DNA of 64,000 nt from assembly GCA_015039315.1 (NCBI GenBank), contig WIDE01000025.1, forward strand, positions 151,309 to 215,308, in the 5' to 3' direction. Below the pieces are notes generated by a model. That model saw nothing but the letters and a program-made list of their open reading frames with translations. It was not told the origin of the DNA and did not search any database. The stretch comes from Clavulina sp. PMI_390 (taxonomy: Eukaryota; Basidiomycota; Agaricomycetes; Cantharellales; Hydnaceae). Numbering within the stretch: the stretch's first letter is position 1; each line of letters starts with the position of its first letter. Positions 29,814-42,400 of this stretch are shown piece after piece. The translations under genes were made by a program, and so were the position numbers.

Positions 29814-30122
29814 CGCATGGTGGTCGGGAAGCCCTAATGACGTTCCCTCCTTAGACTTTGTAACCTGGTGAATATATATCCTCAGGTCATTCGGTTCATG
29901 GTCTTGTATGAAAAAGCCTCCATAGATGTTTGCTGTAGCTGCTTCCATGTCAATACTCCTGAGTTACATCACTCAACAATAACCCATTTTATTAGACATT
30001 GAGGGTGCTCTCGTAGTAGCTCGGTGTCATGGAGCCAGGAATCGCGTTAGATAGTCTTCTTTGAGCGAATTTTTTACTGGGAGGCACAGTTAATACAGGG
30101 TTTATTCATTCGCCCTCATTTG
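29814..30122. other. Convergent 3' intergenic region
   Basis: About 310 bases between the ends of the NmrA-like gene (+) and the cupin gene (-). I see nothing beyond expected 3' sequence. Confidence 0.5.
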
Positions 30123-32188
30123 TCAATGAAGGTTGGCAAGTTTGTAAGTGAGCCATTCTTTCAGAATTGCCTTTCGGAAATCCAAGAAGGTCATGTCGCT
30201 GTCTGGGTTGAATGTGGGCGGATCCTTGGACCCTTGTTCTCCTTGGATGTACCTGAAGCCTCCGTAATGTTTAACATCGGTATGATCATACCTACGTGGG
30301 TTGTGAAAGATGATCAACACTTCTGGCTAGCAGGACATATCGATGACTTACTGGTAGCACTGGATTGTGACGCAGACGCTCTGGGACACGTTTGTTAGTC
30401 GATGCACCTGATAGTTATTTGCGCCGATCCATGTGACATCCCCTTTCTTGAAAGTTACAGGAGGACCGAGCAGTCGAGGACTCTTGAGGTCGTCAAAGTA
30501 CTCGCACTGTATCTCACCAGCAAGGCACTGTGCACGTTGGTCAAGAGCGATAGTTCCTGTGAGCGGAGATATGCGTCCGGGAGGTGACTTGGAGATGCTA
30601 TCCATACCTTGATGATTGCGCATGAATTCCCATGATCATGGATAGGGCTGTGGTGTCCCGCCGGCCATACCTCCATAACGTAGGGTTGGCCAGGTGAATT
30701 GCCGAGGGAGTGGCCGAGGGTGATGCGAAGGTAAGTAGCTGCAGTAAAGTGAGCAGTTTCGTTAGTCGATCAGCAAGAGCATGACAAGATGGCATCAAAA
30801 GGGGAGAGAAAGGAAGAGAAAAAGGCGAGAAAAGACGGCGCACTCTGAAAATTGGGTGGACCTTCAAACTCGGTCGCTTTCTTCTTCAGCAGTTCATAGC
30901 CAACCCGGCCTTCCGCGCTCACGCTCCATTGTATGGCTTCTGCAAAATCAGGGAAGGATTCGTCCTCGAGGCGGATGCTTGCACCGCATACGTTGGCATA
31001 CAGTTGCTGGCACGCAGGGGGTAGATTGGCAGGCACGGTATATATGTTGCTCTCGATATCGCGCAGAGTGATAGCTTGGTCGGACAGCACATAGGGCGAA
31101 TGATCAAGTACGAGTGGTAGGTTGTGGATTTGATATGTGATAGGGGTCTATGGCAAGCAAGCGATTCAGTGGTAAACCAAAGGTAAAAAAAATAGACTTG
31201 GGCCCTGAGTGGGTCACAGACCAAGTGAAAGAACATACCAGATCCGAGCCCCCCTTTCGAATGATAACCTTGTTGAGTTTTTCAAGGAACTCGTACTTCT
31301 TCTCGATCCACACGTCAACGCGTTTCTCCTCATCGCGACGCTTGAGCTCAGCCTCGAGAGCGACATTCTCCATGTTCATGTAGCCCTGTCCAAATCGGAT
31401 GTAGCCATTATTTTTGTCCAAAGAGAGCCAATATGTATCTGTGTCATTTAGTAGAAGCTTCCAGTCCACATTAGGCTTGACCTTCATCTTGATATCATCT
31501 CTCGGAAGTCCGGGAAAACTGGCGACATTGGCTCCAACAGCTCCCACACTGGGTGGTAAGAGAACTGGGCCAGGTGAATTGGGAGGAACGCCAAAGTCGT
31601 AGAACAGTTCGAATTTCTCAGAAGTTACAAGGAAGTGGAGGAACGGAGAGTTTAGTGTTCCTGAATCTTCCGCGTACAGCGTGAAGAGCAGTTCCGACTT
31701 GGAGTCATCAGCGAAAGCGGTGTTTACCGCAATCACGCCTTGGCCAGTAATGCCAAGCTTAGCCTCGACATGAGCAGGCTCGAGTGGTGCCTGTGAATAT
31801 GAGGTTCGAAGGAGGAGCCGTGGCAATATGAAAGTAAATTAGTGTAGCACATTGAGGGCCAGAGTCCATTGTTGGCCGCAAACGTGAAACATACCGCTGG
31901 TGACGGGTTCACAGGTGCGGGGGTTTCCTCGTAGATTGGCGCAGGCGGCTCAGGCTCGCTGTGGGGTGCACTCTCTTGCGGCGCCTCTGCCTTTGCTGGG
32001 TCCTCGGATCCCGTCTGGGCTGGCTCGTTTGGAGAGGTGCTTGATGCACCCTCTGGCTTTGTGTCCATCGGTGCTGAAGCACCAGCGGCAGCTTCATAAG
32101 CCATCCGAAGAGCAGGTGGGACCACTAGGTCAAGCACTGCTTTCTCAAAGTCGACCATGGGGTCGAAGAAGGTGTAGCGGTATGCCAT
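30123..32188 (-). CDS. RmlC-like cupin protein with an extra N-terminal domain
   Basis: Starts at ATG 32188 (MAYRYTFFDPMVDFEKAVLD), followed by an acidic Pro-rich linker. Exon 2 (about 31791 to 31240) encodes a beta-rich domain with VDWKLLLNDTDTYWLSLDK and NNGYIRFGQGYMNMENVAL. The next exon (TPITYQIHNLPLVLDHSPYV) leads to the cupin part: YVMEVWPAGHHSPIHDHGNS has the metal-binding HxH of cupin motif 1, and VTFKKGDVTWIGANNYQVHR has the motif 2 His. It ends HYGGFRYIQGE and FLDFRKAILKEWLTYKLANL. The pattern resembles cysteine-dioxygenase-like cupins, but the substrate is not known. At the junction after NSCAIIK (about 30605) the canonical donor and acceptor give the wrong frame for the following GTIALDQRAQC exon, by one base. 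This is an indel, an assembly error or an unusual splice; see findings. Confidence 0.75.
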
Positions 32189-32850
32189 GTTTTCCTGGGG
32201 CTAGAAGTTGACCGTGGATACTGAAGGACTGGGATATTGGGGGCAATGTGCAACTGATTATGGGGTGAAGGAGCAGATGAGTTAAGCCCTGGCAATAGTC
32301 GAGCGTCGTCTACCCTTATATACGCTCACGAGACTGTATTATATGCGTCCACTCTTTCAAGTTCAAAGGGTAGCCGATTGGTGAACTCTATGCGAAGTGG
32401 CTGACCAGGAACAACAGCTCCGCATGACAGCCGGCTCGAAAAGTCCGCAAACTACCTTCTCTCCATTCGAAATGGTTCCTGAGCTGCTCACATGAAGGTC
32501 TTGAATCCCTGGGACGATATCCCCTGATCAGGTGGCAAGCGTCCGGGGATTGTCTCCCGTTCCTATTTCAAGCTCACAATACCTGCACACAAGATATCCA
32601 CGGTTGGAAAGGGCCCTTAGCTTCGCCAATCTAGGCAACTAGCCTCGGAAGCTATCGTCTCGGTCATTGTTGCGTTAGTTGCGCTCACATTGAGTGCGGT
32701 CGCGAGTCACGACCGGATCGCGTTGTGGTCTGTTGACGCGTCGCCGCGGCCTCGGGGTTGAGATGATTTCGGATCCGCAACCCTGACTCCATCCCTGTCC
32801 CTTCTCAACCACCACGACTTTTGCCCACAACGTTGATTAGGATAGCACAA
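32189..32850. other. Divergent promoter region, cupin and alkyltransferase genes
   Basis: About 660 bases between two divergent starts. No supported gene. The plus-strand open frame seems to begin at 32821 only if TTG is read as a start; the first real ATG is 32851. Confidence 0.5.
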
Positions 32851-33615
32851 ATGCCAGCAGTTCGAGTTGTCCCAGTGACGACCAAGTCTCTCTCGGCCGC
32901 AGCTCAGCATCCCAATTACGATCCTCGCGTACCTGTGGCCGACAAGTCAAACGCCGTCGACAAGAGTATTTGTCAGTGTAGCCCGTCCTCTACTATTCCA
33001 AAGCTATTCATGCCGAAACTCACACTCGCTGGTTTCTAGGCGATGTATACTTCCCTCTATCCTCAGCCGAACGCGACGCCTTCAGAACGAATGATGGAAA
33101 GCGCGTCACAGAGCAAGCATGGGCAGTGTATGATTACATCTGCACCATCCCAACAGGAAAAGTGACGACTTACAAGGCAAGTCTGTGATCCTCGTCGGCC
33201 AACTCCCTTCTATCTAATGAGAAGCAATCTAGGCTATTTGTGATGCACTAGGGGCAGGGTCTCCTCGTTCAGGTGAGTACCTTTGAAAAAATTTCTGGTG
33301 AGGAATCAAATATCGAATTCTCGCTCGTATCGCGCGATATCAGTGGGTAGTGCCCTTCGCAAAAACCCTTTCGCCCCCGCTGCACCTTGTCATCGCGTCA
33401 TAGCATCCAACCTCTTCATTGGTGGATTCCTCGGCGAGTGGGGTAAAGCCTCCAAAGACAAGGGTGGGGAGCCAAACACCAGAACCCGTGATGCGCCTGC
33501 GGAATTCATGTGCGACAGAAAGCTCGATTTACTAGCTGCAGAAGGGGTGGCTTTTGATCGTCAGGGAATGCTTAAGTCGCGGTCGTACCTTTGGGATGGG
33601 AAAACCCCCGCATAA
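32851..33615 (+). CDS. MGT1: Methylated-DNA--protein-cysteine methyltransferase (O6-alkylguanine repair)
   Basis: Suicide DNA repair protein that moves the alkyl group from O6-alkylguanine to its own cysteine, acting in the nucleus. The ATG at 32851 opens MPAVRVVPVTTKSLSAA. After an intron the domain begins DVYFPLSSAERDAFRT, then AVYDYICTIPTGKVTTYK, AICDALGAGSPRSVGSALRK and the active site PCHRVIA (33385-33405), whose Cys is the alkyl acceptor and whose His is part of the Cys-His-Glu triad. The arginine-finger region SPRSVGSALRKNPF matches the family. The end is RKLDLLAAEGVAFDRQGML, then SYLWDGKTPA. The second intron (33177-33232) starts with GC rather than GT; the alternative GT four bases on would lead to a stop at once. 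The protein contains the DNA-binding methyltransferase domain with a short N-terminal extension. Confidence 0.94.
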
Positions 33616-34011
33616 TTCATGAAGGCTCGAAGCCACTTTATGAGCTTTTAATCAAACCCATTTCCAGAGTGCACGAAGTGCGGCTCGCTCAAAGACATTC
33701 TGATGTTAGCATACGCTAGATAACACGATTCGTTTGAGCACGTTTAGGAACGAAATACACAGACAAAAGCCATGTAAATAAGAAAACAAATAAGTGCCAA
33801 ATGACATGATATAACGATACAGTGAGGGCCAAGAGTCGTGATAGAGGTCGTGAGGTCATTGAAATAGTCGTGATCAAGCAAAGAGAAGATCAGAAAGGCA
33901 CGCAGGATAAGGCAGATGGATGGCAGAAGATAGTCATCAGCGAAAGGAAGGCAGGAAGATATCGAGCAGTAGAAAGAAATAGCAGGAAGGCATGGGTGTG
34001 GTACCAAAATA
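33616..34011. other. Convergent 3' intergenic region
   Basis: About 400 bases between the ends of the alkyltransferase gene (+) and the membrane protein gene (-). No supported gene. Confidence 0.5.
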
Positions 34012-36614
34012 TCATCGGACAACAGGTGCGGCAGCCTTGGAGTGCACATCCCGCCAAAAGTTCTCCCACTCGGCCTCCTCAAATAGTGGACTCAGCGGCG
34101 GGCTCTTCTGCCGTCCTGTTGAGGTGGCCAACGTCACAGGTCGTGGTCGAGAGCTGGGGCCAGGGTCTTCCAACCGGATTGAATTGACGGGAGTCAATGG
34201 ACGAAGAGATGCGGTTGAGGCTGACTGCTGTGTGCCGCTGGCGTTCTGAGTGGCATGAGTACTCTCCCTAGGAGAATCATCATTAGGCGGAGCAGTGGCT
34301 GCTGGACCTGCTCGGTCCGAGTGGCTTGAAGCCTCTCTGTCAGCTTTTCCCTTCCCTTTGGTCACCGCCCTGGCGCGGCGAATTCGTTCATACGCCCTGA
34401 GAAGTGACGGCGATTGCCCATATCGGCTCTCATCAGCATCTGCCTCGTCCTCAAGATCGACGGGCAATTGGGAAGCTGGCGGAGCCGGACCCGTGCCCTC
34501 CGGCAATTTGGTCGACTGATCATTGGAAGTTGCACCTTTAGCATTTGTCTTTCCATCGAGCCTAGAAGGTCCGTTTTCCTCGACTTCCAGGATGACTTCT
34601 CTTGAAAGAGAGCTCGAGCTTGCAGAAATGAATGACTGTGCCGGTCGCAGCAGTGTGGGAGTGGAGAGTGGACGACCGAGACTTGTGGTGCCTGTTGTAT
34701 TACTCTCGTTGGTACCAAGGGACGCCGTGGAGGTGGATAGGTTTTCGGAGGGCTGGGCTGGGACAGACGTAGGGTCAGAAGAGCATGAGGAAGAAGACTC
34801 GGATTCAGTGAGAGTTGGGCGCGGTGAAGGAATTTTCATATGGGCTCGAGGTGGGATCTTGGTGGAAGCAGCACGTAATGGAGGGCGTTTTGCCTGGCGA
34901 TCAGGTTCTAGACCTGGAGGCTGATCGACATAACTTGCCGTCGGGTCAGGGTAAGATATATTAGGATCTTGGGAAGAAGGAGGGGCCCAATGCGCATCGT
35001 GGGGCGAGGCAGGGGACGAGTAGGAAAATGGAGAGCCAAAGAGCCTGGGCCTAGCCCCTCTCGGTGGTCGCTCTTTCCCACTGACGGGTGACGAGGGCCC
35101 ACTAAAACGAGGTGGCAAACTCAGTGGCCGGGGTGAATCTGCCCTTTCAGGGAGATTTAATGGCCGTTTTGTAGGGTCTCCAAGGAAAGTCGTTGACATC
35201 TGAGGAGGCGCACTGAGCGGACGCGTGTAGAGGTTTGGAAATGGTTGCACGGGCGAGACAGGATATTCATACGAGTATGATGGTGCGGGCGAGAAATGTG
35301 GAGCAGGCGGAGGATCATAGTACTGGTAGTCCCAACTGGGGTCGTTTTGTCCTTCATCGGTTACGGAATCCGGAGGAAGACCCTCATAAGAGTCAACGAC
35401 ACTCGGGAGGCGCGGTTCGCGATTGGGCAACGTCTGATGTTTCTTCTTCTCGTGGAACATCCGTGCCCACATCGAATGACGCGTTTTGAAGACACCTTCA
35501 GGCGAGGTAGTGAACGAAGGGACCCGGGAAAGGTAGTCCTCCCATTTCTAACATCCAGTATGTCAACTCGAAGCCCACAAAAAATGGAGAAGCTACTTAC
35601 AGGATCAGAGTCTTCCCCATACTTCCGTTGGATCCACCAGTCACTAGCAGCCCCTACCACGGCGATTAGCACAAAGAGGAATGCAAACCCTTTCTCTTTG
35701 CTTGTTGTCCAAGCTGGGCCTCCATCACTGACTATGAAGCGAAGCCAGACGCTGGCCCATCCAGCTTCTCCTGAAAATAGGGAGATAGCAACAACGATGC
35801 CCAATGAACCCGAGCATGCGACACAAGCTCTGGTGGTCCAACAATTAAGTTGTCGCTCCTTGAATATAGGGAGGAAAGTCCCTAACAATGCGACCACAGC
35901 CGACATAGCGAATAGGATAAACCGAGAATGGAGCGTAGGGTGGAAAGCGGTGGCAAGAAATAGCGAAAATGAAGCACTGGTGTTGTAGTCAAAGAAAGGT
36001 AATTAGAAGCCTGGTCAGCAGACTCGTTTGTAGATAGGACGCTCACCTGCCAAGAATCGCGGTAAGAATAAGCGCGAATACATGCCACCTGCATCCAAGG
36101 AATAAGAAAACCAGGCCAAAAAGTATCCACGCCATCATAAAGACAGCGGACGACAAAGGGGTGCCAGAGGGACGGTTCGCTATATACAGGGCTACGAGAG
36201 CTGCAACATGCACTGAAAGCACCAGGGAATTTTAAATGAGTATGCAGATAATCCGGGGTTGATGAAATAGTTGGGGCTCACATCCAAGCGAGAATCCGAG
36301 GAGCATCCCTCCAAGCCCTCCATGAAACTGCCAAGGATTAAACGACTTCTTGCGTTCGGGAGTAAAAGTCTTATAGATCGGGCCTTGTTTCTCGACATCG
36401 GCGGAAGGCTTGCTGTCGAAGGTCCTAGTTCGGTCGAGGGTAAGAAATGTACCAGCCAGAAGGATGACAATTGAGGGAATCAATAGTGCCATGCCATAAA
36501 TTACTGCAAAATGAGAGGAAAGGGACGGTGTGACTATGGAATATGGAGTTAATTAAGTATTCCGGGGCGCGCATAGCATGTAGAAAGCTCACGGTCTATG
36601 GCTGAGGAAGCCAT
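34012..36614 (-). CDS. Multi-pass membrane protein (TM7S3/TMEM198-like, DUF4203) with long disordered tail
   Basis: ATG at 36614 gives MASSAID, and an intron joins to LIYGMALLIPSIVILLAGTF, the first membrane helix. Next come GGLGGMLLGFSLG, VHVAALVALYIA, AVFMMAWILFGLVFLFLGC, HVFALILTAILGSASFSLFL, ILFAMSAVVALLGTFLP, CVACSGSLGIVVAISLFSG and GFAFLFVLIAVVGAASDWW. That is about seven to eight hydrophobic segments, spaced as in the TM7S3/TM198-like domain (PF13886). After WWIQRKYGEDSDP the last exon encodes about 480 residues that are Pro/Ser-rich and probably disordered, ending FEEAEWENFWRDVHSKAAAPVVR. The family assignment rests on helix spacing and glycine content, so it is moderate. The tail probably faces the cytoplasm. 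Function is not known for fungal members. Confidence 0.7.
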
Positions 36615-37000
36615 GACCCCTCAGCTAGAAAGGAAAGGGATGAGTTTCTCGAACCAAACAAACAATGACATACCCCGCACTCTCAACTCTCCCCGCCTCG
36701 TGGATTCCGTGAGGCGTCCCTCTCTCATTATCCCTCACACCAATCTTGATAAATTAAGATCGGCTTTAATCTATGCCCCCGTGTGCATCATTCGTCGCGA
36801 TTGTAGCATCCGGGACATTGGTCGGGCCTTTCTGAGCCGGAAACGGCGCCTACCCGTGCTCCAATTTTTTCCCTTCCTCATTGAGCCAGGCGTTATTGAT
36901 CTCACCGCGATCTCTGGCCATCCTACCCCGATATCTGCGCCGTCTTGCGCATCTTTAAGAGCTGTCTCCGTCTACTGCGGCCTGCATCCTCTGCGTCACT
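36615..37000. promoter_or_regulatory. Shared divergent promoter
   Basis: A 386-base gap between the minus-strand membrane protein start (36614) and the plus-strand epimerase-like start (37001). Short divergent gaps of this kind usually serve both genes. No TATA box is evident. Confidence 0.45.
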
Positions 37001-38143
37001 ATGACGCCGACAGTCGACATCCTTATTCTTGGTGCTGGCTGGACTGGAGAATTTCTCATACCTTTATTGCAAAGCTCTACCCCCCATGCCACGTTCTCCG
37101 CCACAACTCGAGATGGACGCGTCGTAGCAGGGTACAAGACCACTCCGTTTGATGTGTCCCAGTCGTGCGATTGGCGTGTGGTACCAAAGGCTCGAACGAT
37201 AATCTTGATGTTTCCAACCGAGGAGGAAGGTGCCATCACTAACTATGTCCATGCATATGAGAAGGTCCATGGGTTTGGTGGTAGATGGCTCCAATTGGGG
37301 AGCACAAGTGCATGGAATCAGGTAGGTATAGCACCCTCGATTCATGCATTAGATGTAACATTGTCAAAAATCCTCCGCTTATTGAAAATTTTCGCATGCC
37401 ATCTTCTACCAGGCCGCAGAATACGTAGATCCTAATGAGTGGATTACACGACGCACACATATTCCTCGCCCAGCCGTTCCTCGCGTTGAGTCCGAAATTG
37501 AGCTGCTGTCCCTGTCATCCTCGTCTCCTACTGGTCGTGAGACATGCGTCTTGAACCTCGCGGGACTATGGGGTCATTCTAGATCACCCCGTAACTGGGT
37601 AGTACGGATTGCCCCCACAAAGGACGCCCTCCGAACCAAGGGTGCACTACACATGATTCACGGTGATGATGTCGCGCGGGCGATTGTAGCAATTCACCAG
37701 AACTTTTCTCCGGGTCAGAGATGGCTGCTGACAGATACTAGAGTTTATGACTGTGAGCAACAATTCGTCCTATGTTTGGTTTGCTGCAATGCTGATGCTA
37801 TATTTCAAGGGTGGGATTTGGCAGGGGCTTGGGGAAGTGCTGGGGCAAGTGGTGAGTTTCTTACCCACATGTACACGATGAATTGTCGTGATCAACTACT
37901 TCAAACGTGATAGGGAAGTACCAGCCGCTCGAGGGCTCGCAAGCCCAATGGGTGCTTGAACTTATGAAAGAGAATGAGGTTGGTCCTGTTCCCATGTCTC
38001 TTAAACTTACAAGCTCACTCCTTCTGAGAAAGGTTTACGCGCTACCGAGACCAACCCAGGAACTGCCAGGAAAGCATCTCTCATCCACAGAATTCTGGGA
38101 GCACTTTGGGATTGTTCCATGGAGGGCCAGGTTGGAGGAATGA
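37001..38143 (+). CDS. NAD-dependent epimerase/dehydratase-like Rossmann protein
   Basis: The ATG at 37001 gives MTPTVDILILGAGWTGEFLI, with a clear dinucleotide-binding loop GAGWTG after a hydrophobic strand. Further landmarks are ARTIILMFPTEEEGA, RWLQLGSTSAWNQ, the region ETCVLNLAGLWGHSRSPRNW (which resembles the active-site part of the YeeZ-like group), and ALHMIHGDDVARAIVAIHQ, the typical beta strand and helix where extended SDR proteins place HVDDVARA. The end is HLSSTEFWEHFGIVPWRARL. There is no classic YxxxK in the visible region, so it may be an atypical or non-catalytic member. Four exons with consistent phases. Function is unknown; the neighbours give no hint. Confidence 0.78.
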
Positions 38144-39423
38144 TAGATTGTGATGAACTGTCAGTAGGCGGCCTCACGCCAATGTGGATACTCATAAGTA
38201 TCTCAGCGGGAAAGTTGGCATCGTGTATTATGAGTCTAGTTGAAAGGGTTTTGTCCATTATCATGCTCCTGACACTGCATCTACTTCAATCGAAAGATGT
38301 CTTTATTTGAGCATCTGAGACATTGTCGTCGGATTCCTTATTCATTTATATTGCAGTGGGGGTGGAGCCAGCTCATGATGAAGTACTAAAAGTACCGCAT
38401 GAGCGCGCGCCAGAAACTACAAGTCATAGGATAGATCCAGCTCCACAATGTGTCCTTGAGAAAATACCGGAGAAATCGGCGGGAGCGCTTGTGGGGTGCG
38501 CTTGCACGCGCGGAGTCTGAGTTCCCCGCATACGTAGCACTATGGCCCATCGTGTAAACCTAATAGATTACGAGGATCCTATTAAAGTTGGAGTTCATGA
38601 CCATGGCACTGTATGCATGCATCTGTGTAGTAATACTGGTTGCCACGGTATTCGTGGATTGCTCCTCCTTTAATGAACACATCGCTGCGCAATGAACGCT
38701 TTTGTCCAAGTTTGTGGGGCTATGGTTGCGGCAGTTGTTTATTAGGCCCCACATGCGACCCAATGAAAAATTGGAGGCGTCATATTAGAATCATACTGAC
38801 GCTGGAAGCCCGGAGGAGATCAGGGTGAAACACTGGATCTTCTGTCGGTGTAAAAGGTGGTCAATCCCCAGTCGGTGACGGAAAGACATACCAGCAAAAT
38901 CTCGATTTCGGAAGCTCCGGAAGCTCTCAGCTGTGTTTGGATCGAGAATTGAATTAATTGGGCCAAACAACGCGGCGCAATCCGCGGAGCAGTCTGCAAG
39001 GGTAGCCTCCCCTTCCCTTTCTTGCCCACCATCCTCTTGTTAGACTCACGCTGGACGCCATCGCTATCGAATTCTACGTCAAGCTGGAACAACCCTAGCC
39101 GTGCTCATCAACCTTTTCTGCGATCGTTGCCTACGGATCGAACCTCCCGACAGCTGGTGCTGCCGCTAATCGTGCTCCCACTCGTATCATTCTCCCATCG
39201 ACTGGGGTCGAGAGGCTCAACGAGCCACAAAAACCGAATCACTAGTCACACGCCGGTAATCCCTTTTGCCTCCCGGCAGTGAGAGAGAATCACCATCAGG
39301 TGCCCGGGTCTCAGCTCCACATCAGCTGTCTCCGAGACCCTGTTGGTTTTAACGGGGCTTGGTCACATCCTCCATCCCACTTTGTGTGCGCCATTACTGC
39401 TGCTATCAGATCACTTCGCTCAG
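38144..39423. other. Intergenic region (1.28 kb)
   Basis: Two plus-strand genes flank it. No supported gene on either strand; short open frames near 38323-38520 (+) and 38820-39092 (-) lack family features. It should contain the promoter of the Ser/Pro-rich gene. Confidence 0.45.
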
Positions 39424-42400
39424 ATGTCGGTGCTCGTGGAGGCAACAACGCCGCCACCAGCTATGTCTCCGGCAGCAGACGGTATCAGCTCCAAGCCAGT
39501 CGTCAATAGCTTTCCTACCATTCGCCTCGACGAAAGCGACCCAAAAATCCTCAAACATAGCTCTAATTATTCAAATGGGAATGTAGAGTCAAAAAGTATG
39601 TTGCCTTGTGTTCAATCCGCCAAACGTTTCGCAGTGGCACTAACTGTTTCCGGCATGCAAATTACCTTACTCTTCCGGTTCAATTGGGAGCAGCCTCCAC
39701 TCCCAAATCTTTTCACCCTCTGCGGATATCTAACTTCAGCGATCCACCCTCCATCGATGGCTTTACTGCTACGACCGCCTTCCCATCCCCCACCCTCAGA
39801 TATGTGCCCACTGGCCGTGGCACCCCTATACCCTCGCCCCTTGCACCCCGTTCAATTGATGCCCTGACTTCTTGGCCATGGAATATTACCGGATCGCCCA
39901 CAGTTGTGCTGACTCCTTCGCGAGAAGTGCTGTCGCCTTGGTCCTCCGTTGATGTGGACAGTTCTGCCTCTACCTCTGGCTTTGTTTCATATTTCCCCTC
40001 TCAGACACCCCCTGTCACTAGCCCCCATGAATTGCGACACGTGAAGAGCTCTGCCTTCCCTTGGGCGGGGAAGGTGTCCGATATGGAAGAGGGTAACTCC
40101 GATCCGCCCAGTCAGGGTCTACACGATCGTGAGAATCGCGAGGACACCTCGCTCGCTGGTCTCGCGATCGCGGATGACTCTATCGCCGGCGGAGGTTCTG
40201 TCGATTCAGCGAGATTGGCGGCGCTTAGTATTTCCTCACGTCGTGGGCGCGTTCAGAATGCAGGTCAGTCCTCGATTTTGACTGGATGCCCTGACTTCCA
40301 CATGGCTCTAATATTCTTCTGATCCTAATCACAAAACAACCTGCCAGGAGACGGGAACCAGGACCTTATCCCTCTGCTCTCACGGCGAACCGCGATCGGT
40401 TTGCAAAATTCAACTTCGATCCTCATGACCCTCCCACCTACTCCACTTGATGCCACGTCTATTCACACCCAAAAAGTCGACAATGAAATGGACCGCTCTA
40501 TCCCTAGTACTCCTGCAGAGGATGCTACACGCCCCGCTTTTCGAACGTCTCGCACCTGGCCTGCTTCTGTGCCTAACTTGGAAACTGCGCGCTCCATGCG
40601 AGGCGCCGTGAGCGTCTTGGGAGAGTTGGATCAGGTCCCATTCATCCCAGTTGACGCTCATGATCAGAGTTCACATGCTGGTAGTTGGGATGGGAGCTTG
40701 ATCGCTTCTTCAGCCTCGGAAGATGAGCAACATGATTGCGGAGATGATGATGCTCCAAGGCCGGTGAGCCGTGGGTCGAGCAGAGCCATCTCAGGCAATA
40801 TTGGGGATGCAAACTTCAAGACGCCGGCTGCGGCCCCAGGACAAGCCATCGTTGAAGAATATATCGACACTGGTGCACTTCCCCCCGTTCTCCCTTTCGA
40901 CCGCTACCCTCGAACTAAGCCCAAGAGGATCAGTGGCCCTTCCTCAGACTTGCACACTCATCGCAAGTCAAAGCCATCCGCTTCCGAATCCACCACCTCT
41001 ATCAACACTATTACAGCAGCTGATCCCAAATCTACTCCCTCCCCGTCCTCGCCTGTGATGAAATCGAATCGACCCAGAAATGGCTCAACCGCGGTCCAGC
41101 CTGCAAGTGTCTCGTCCCCTCGCAGGCGTCGCGAGAAGCCTCCCACATTCATCACCTCGCCACTCTATGCAGTAAACGGTCCCCTATATTGCCCACCACC
41201 GCCACATCGTGGCATCAAGCCACCGTCAAGTGCTCGCAAGTCCACATCCGCCGCCGACAGTGAGCCAAATAAGCGGGGTCCACAGCCCAGTGGCATGGTA
41301 GTAGCATCGTCTGCAGTTCTAGAACCTCTCAGAACCGGACGCAAGAGCGATTCGGCGCTTTCTTCGCGTGTATATGACAGCGTCATCGTGTCGCAGCGGC
41401 TCGTCCTCCAACCTGCAAGCTCTGTCGAGCTGATTGAAGGATCTGCGCATGTTGATACTACTGGCTCCAAATATGCCGACGAAGAGAACGAAGTCAGCCC
41501 CGAGCCCTCACCATCCCTTCCGCTTGACATGGTTGCTTCCTCGCTAGGCAGCTTCTCGTGGGGTGAACAGACAACATTCAAGGCGTTACATCAATTCGGC
41601 AAACGTGATCGCGCAAGCAAGACGACGTTGACCCAGTCTCACAGCCAGGGAGTTGGGTCTCCTGGGCCTTCTACGACAATGACCAGTCCCCAGCCGATCA
41701 TGGAGGACGAGGAGCAAGGATCGACGGTGGGCGAGACGGGATACTTCGACGATGCATTTAAACCCCAGGGGTCGGTCATGTTGCGACAGGCCTCGATCCA
41801 CACCACTGCGACATGGCCAGTGTCCTCGCCTTCGTGGAAGCATCGCCGCGCGACGAGCGCTGTGGCTGGCTGGACGCCCGGGTGGTCACCTCCTCTGTCT
41901 ACGGCCACCAATCGTTTCCCTCATGATAATCAGGAGTCAGATCTCGGCTCTCCAGGACCCGTTGCAGATGAAGAGATCAGAACTTCGAGATCCAAGTCTG
42001 CGCGCTCCTCTCCAATCTCCACTCCCGGCCTCGCCGCTCAATCCACTACCGCTACCCACTCCATCTCAGCCTCGTCCTTTGTCATTCCCCCTCCCCTTGT
42101 TGCGCGCTCTGAATCCGGATTTCCTTCCAGGGGAAATGTGAGAAGCTCTGGACACAGTAAGAGCAAAAGCAAGAGCAAGTTTGGAGGCGTGGGTATCCCG
42201 AGGACAGTCGAAAAACAGAGTGCGAAGCTGGCGGCGCAAATAGGCGAGCGAAGGGCGCAAAAACAGATGCAACAGCAGCAAGAGGAGCATGAGCAGGGTC
42301 AAATCAAAGGTACAGAGTTGTGGAAGTCGCCACCTTTGTTGCCTGCGGCTGAGATTCGTGAAGGATCGGAGATGGCTGCCATCGCAAAGCATGAACCATC

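Noticed and set aside
22698..38143. Possible secondary-metabolite cluster (cupin, NmrA-like, epimerase-like genes near each other)
   Set aside because: No polyketide synthase, non-ribosomal peptide synthetase, terpene cyclase, P450 or transporter is present, and housekeeping genes are interleaved.
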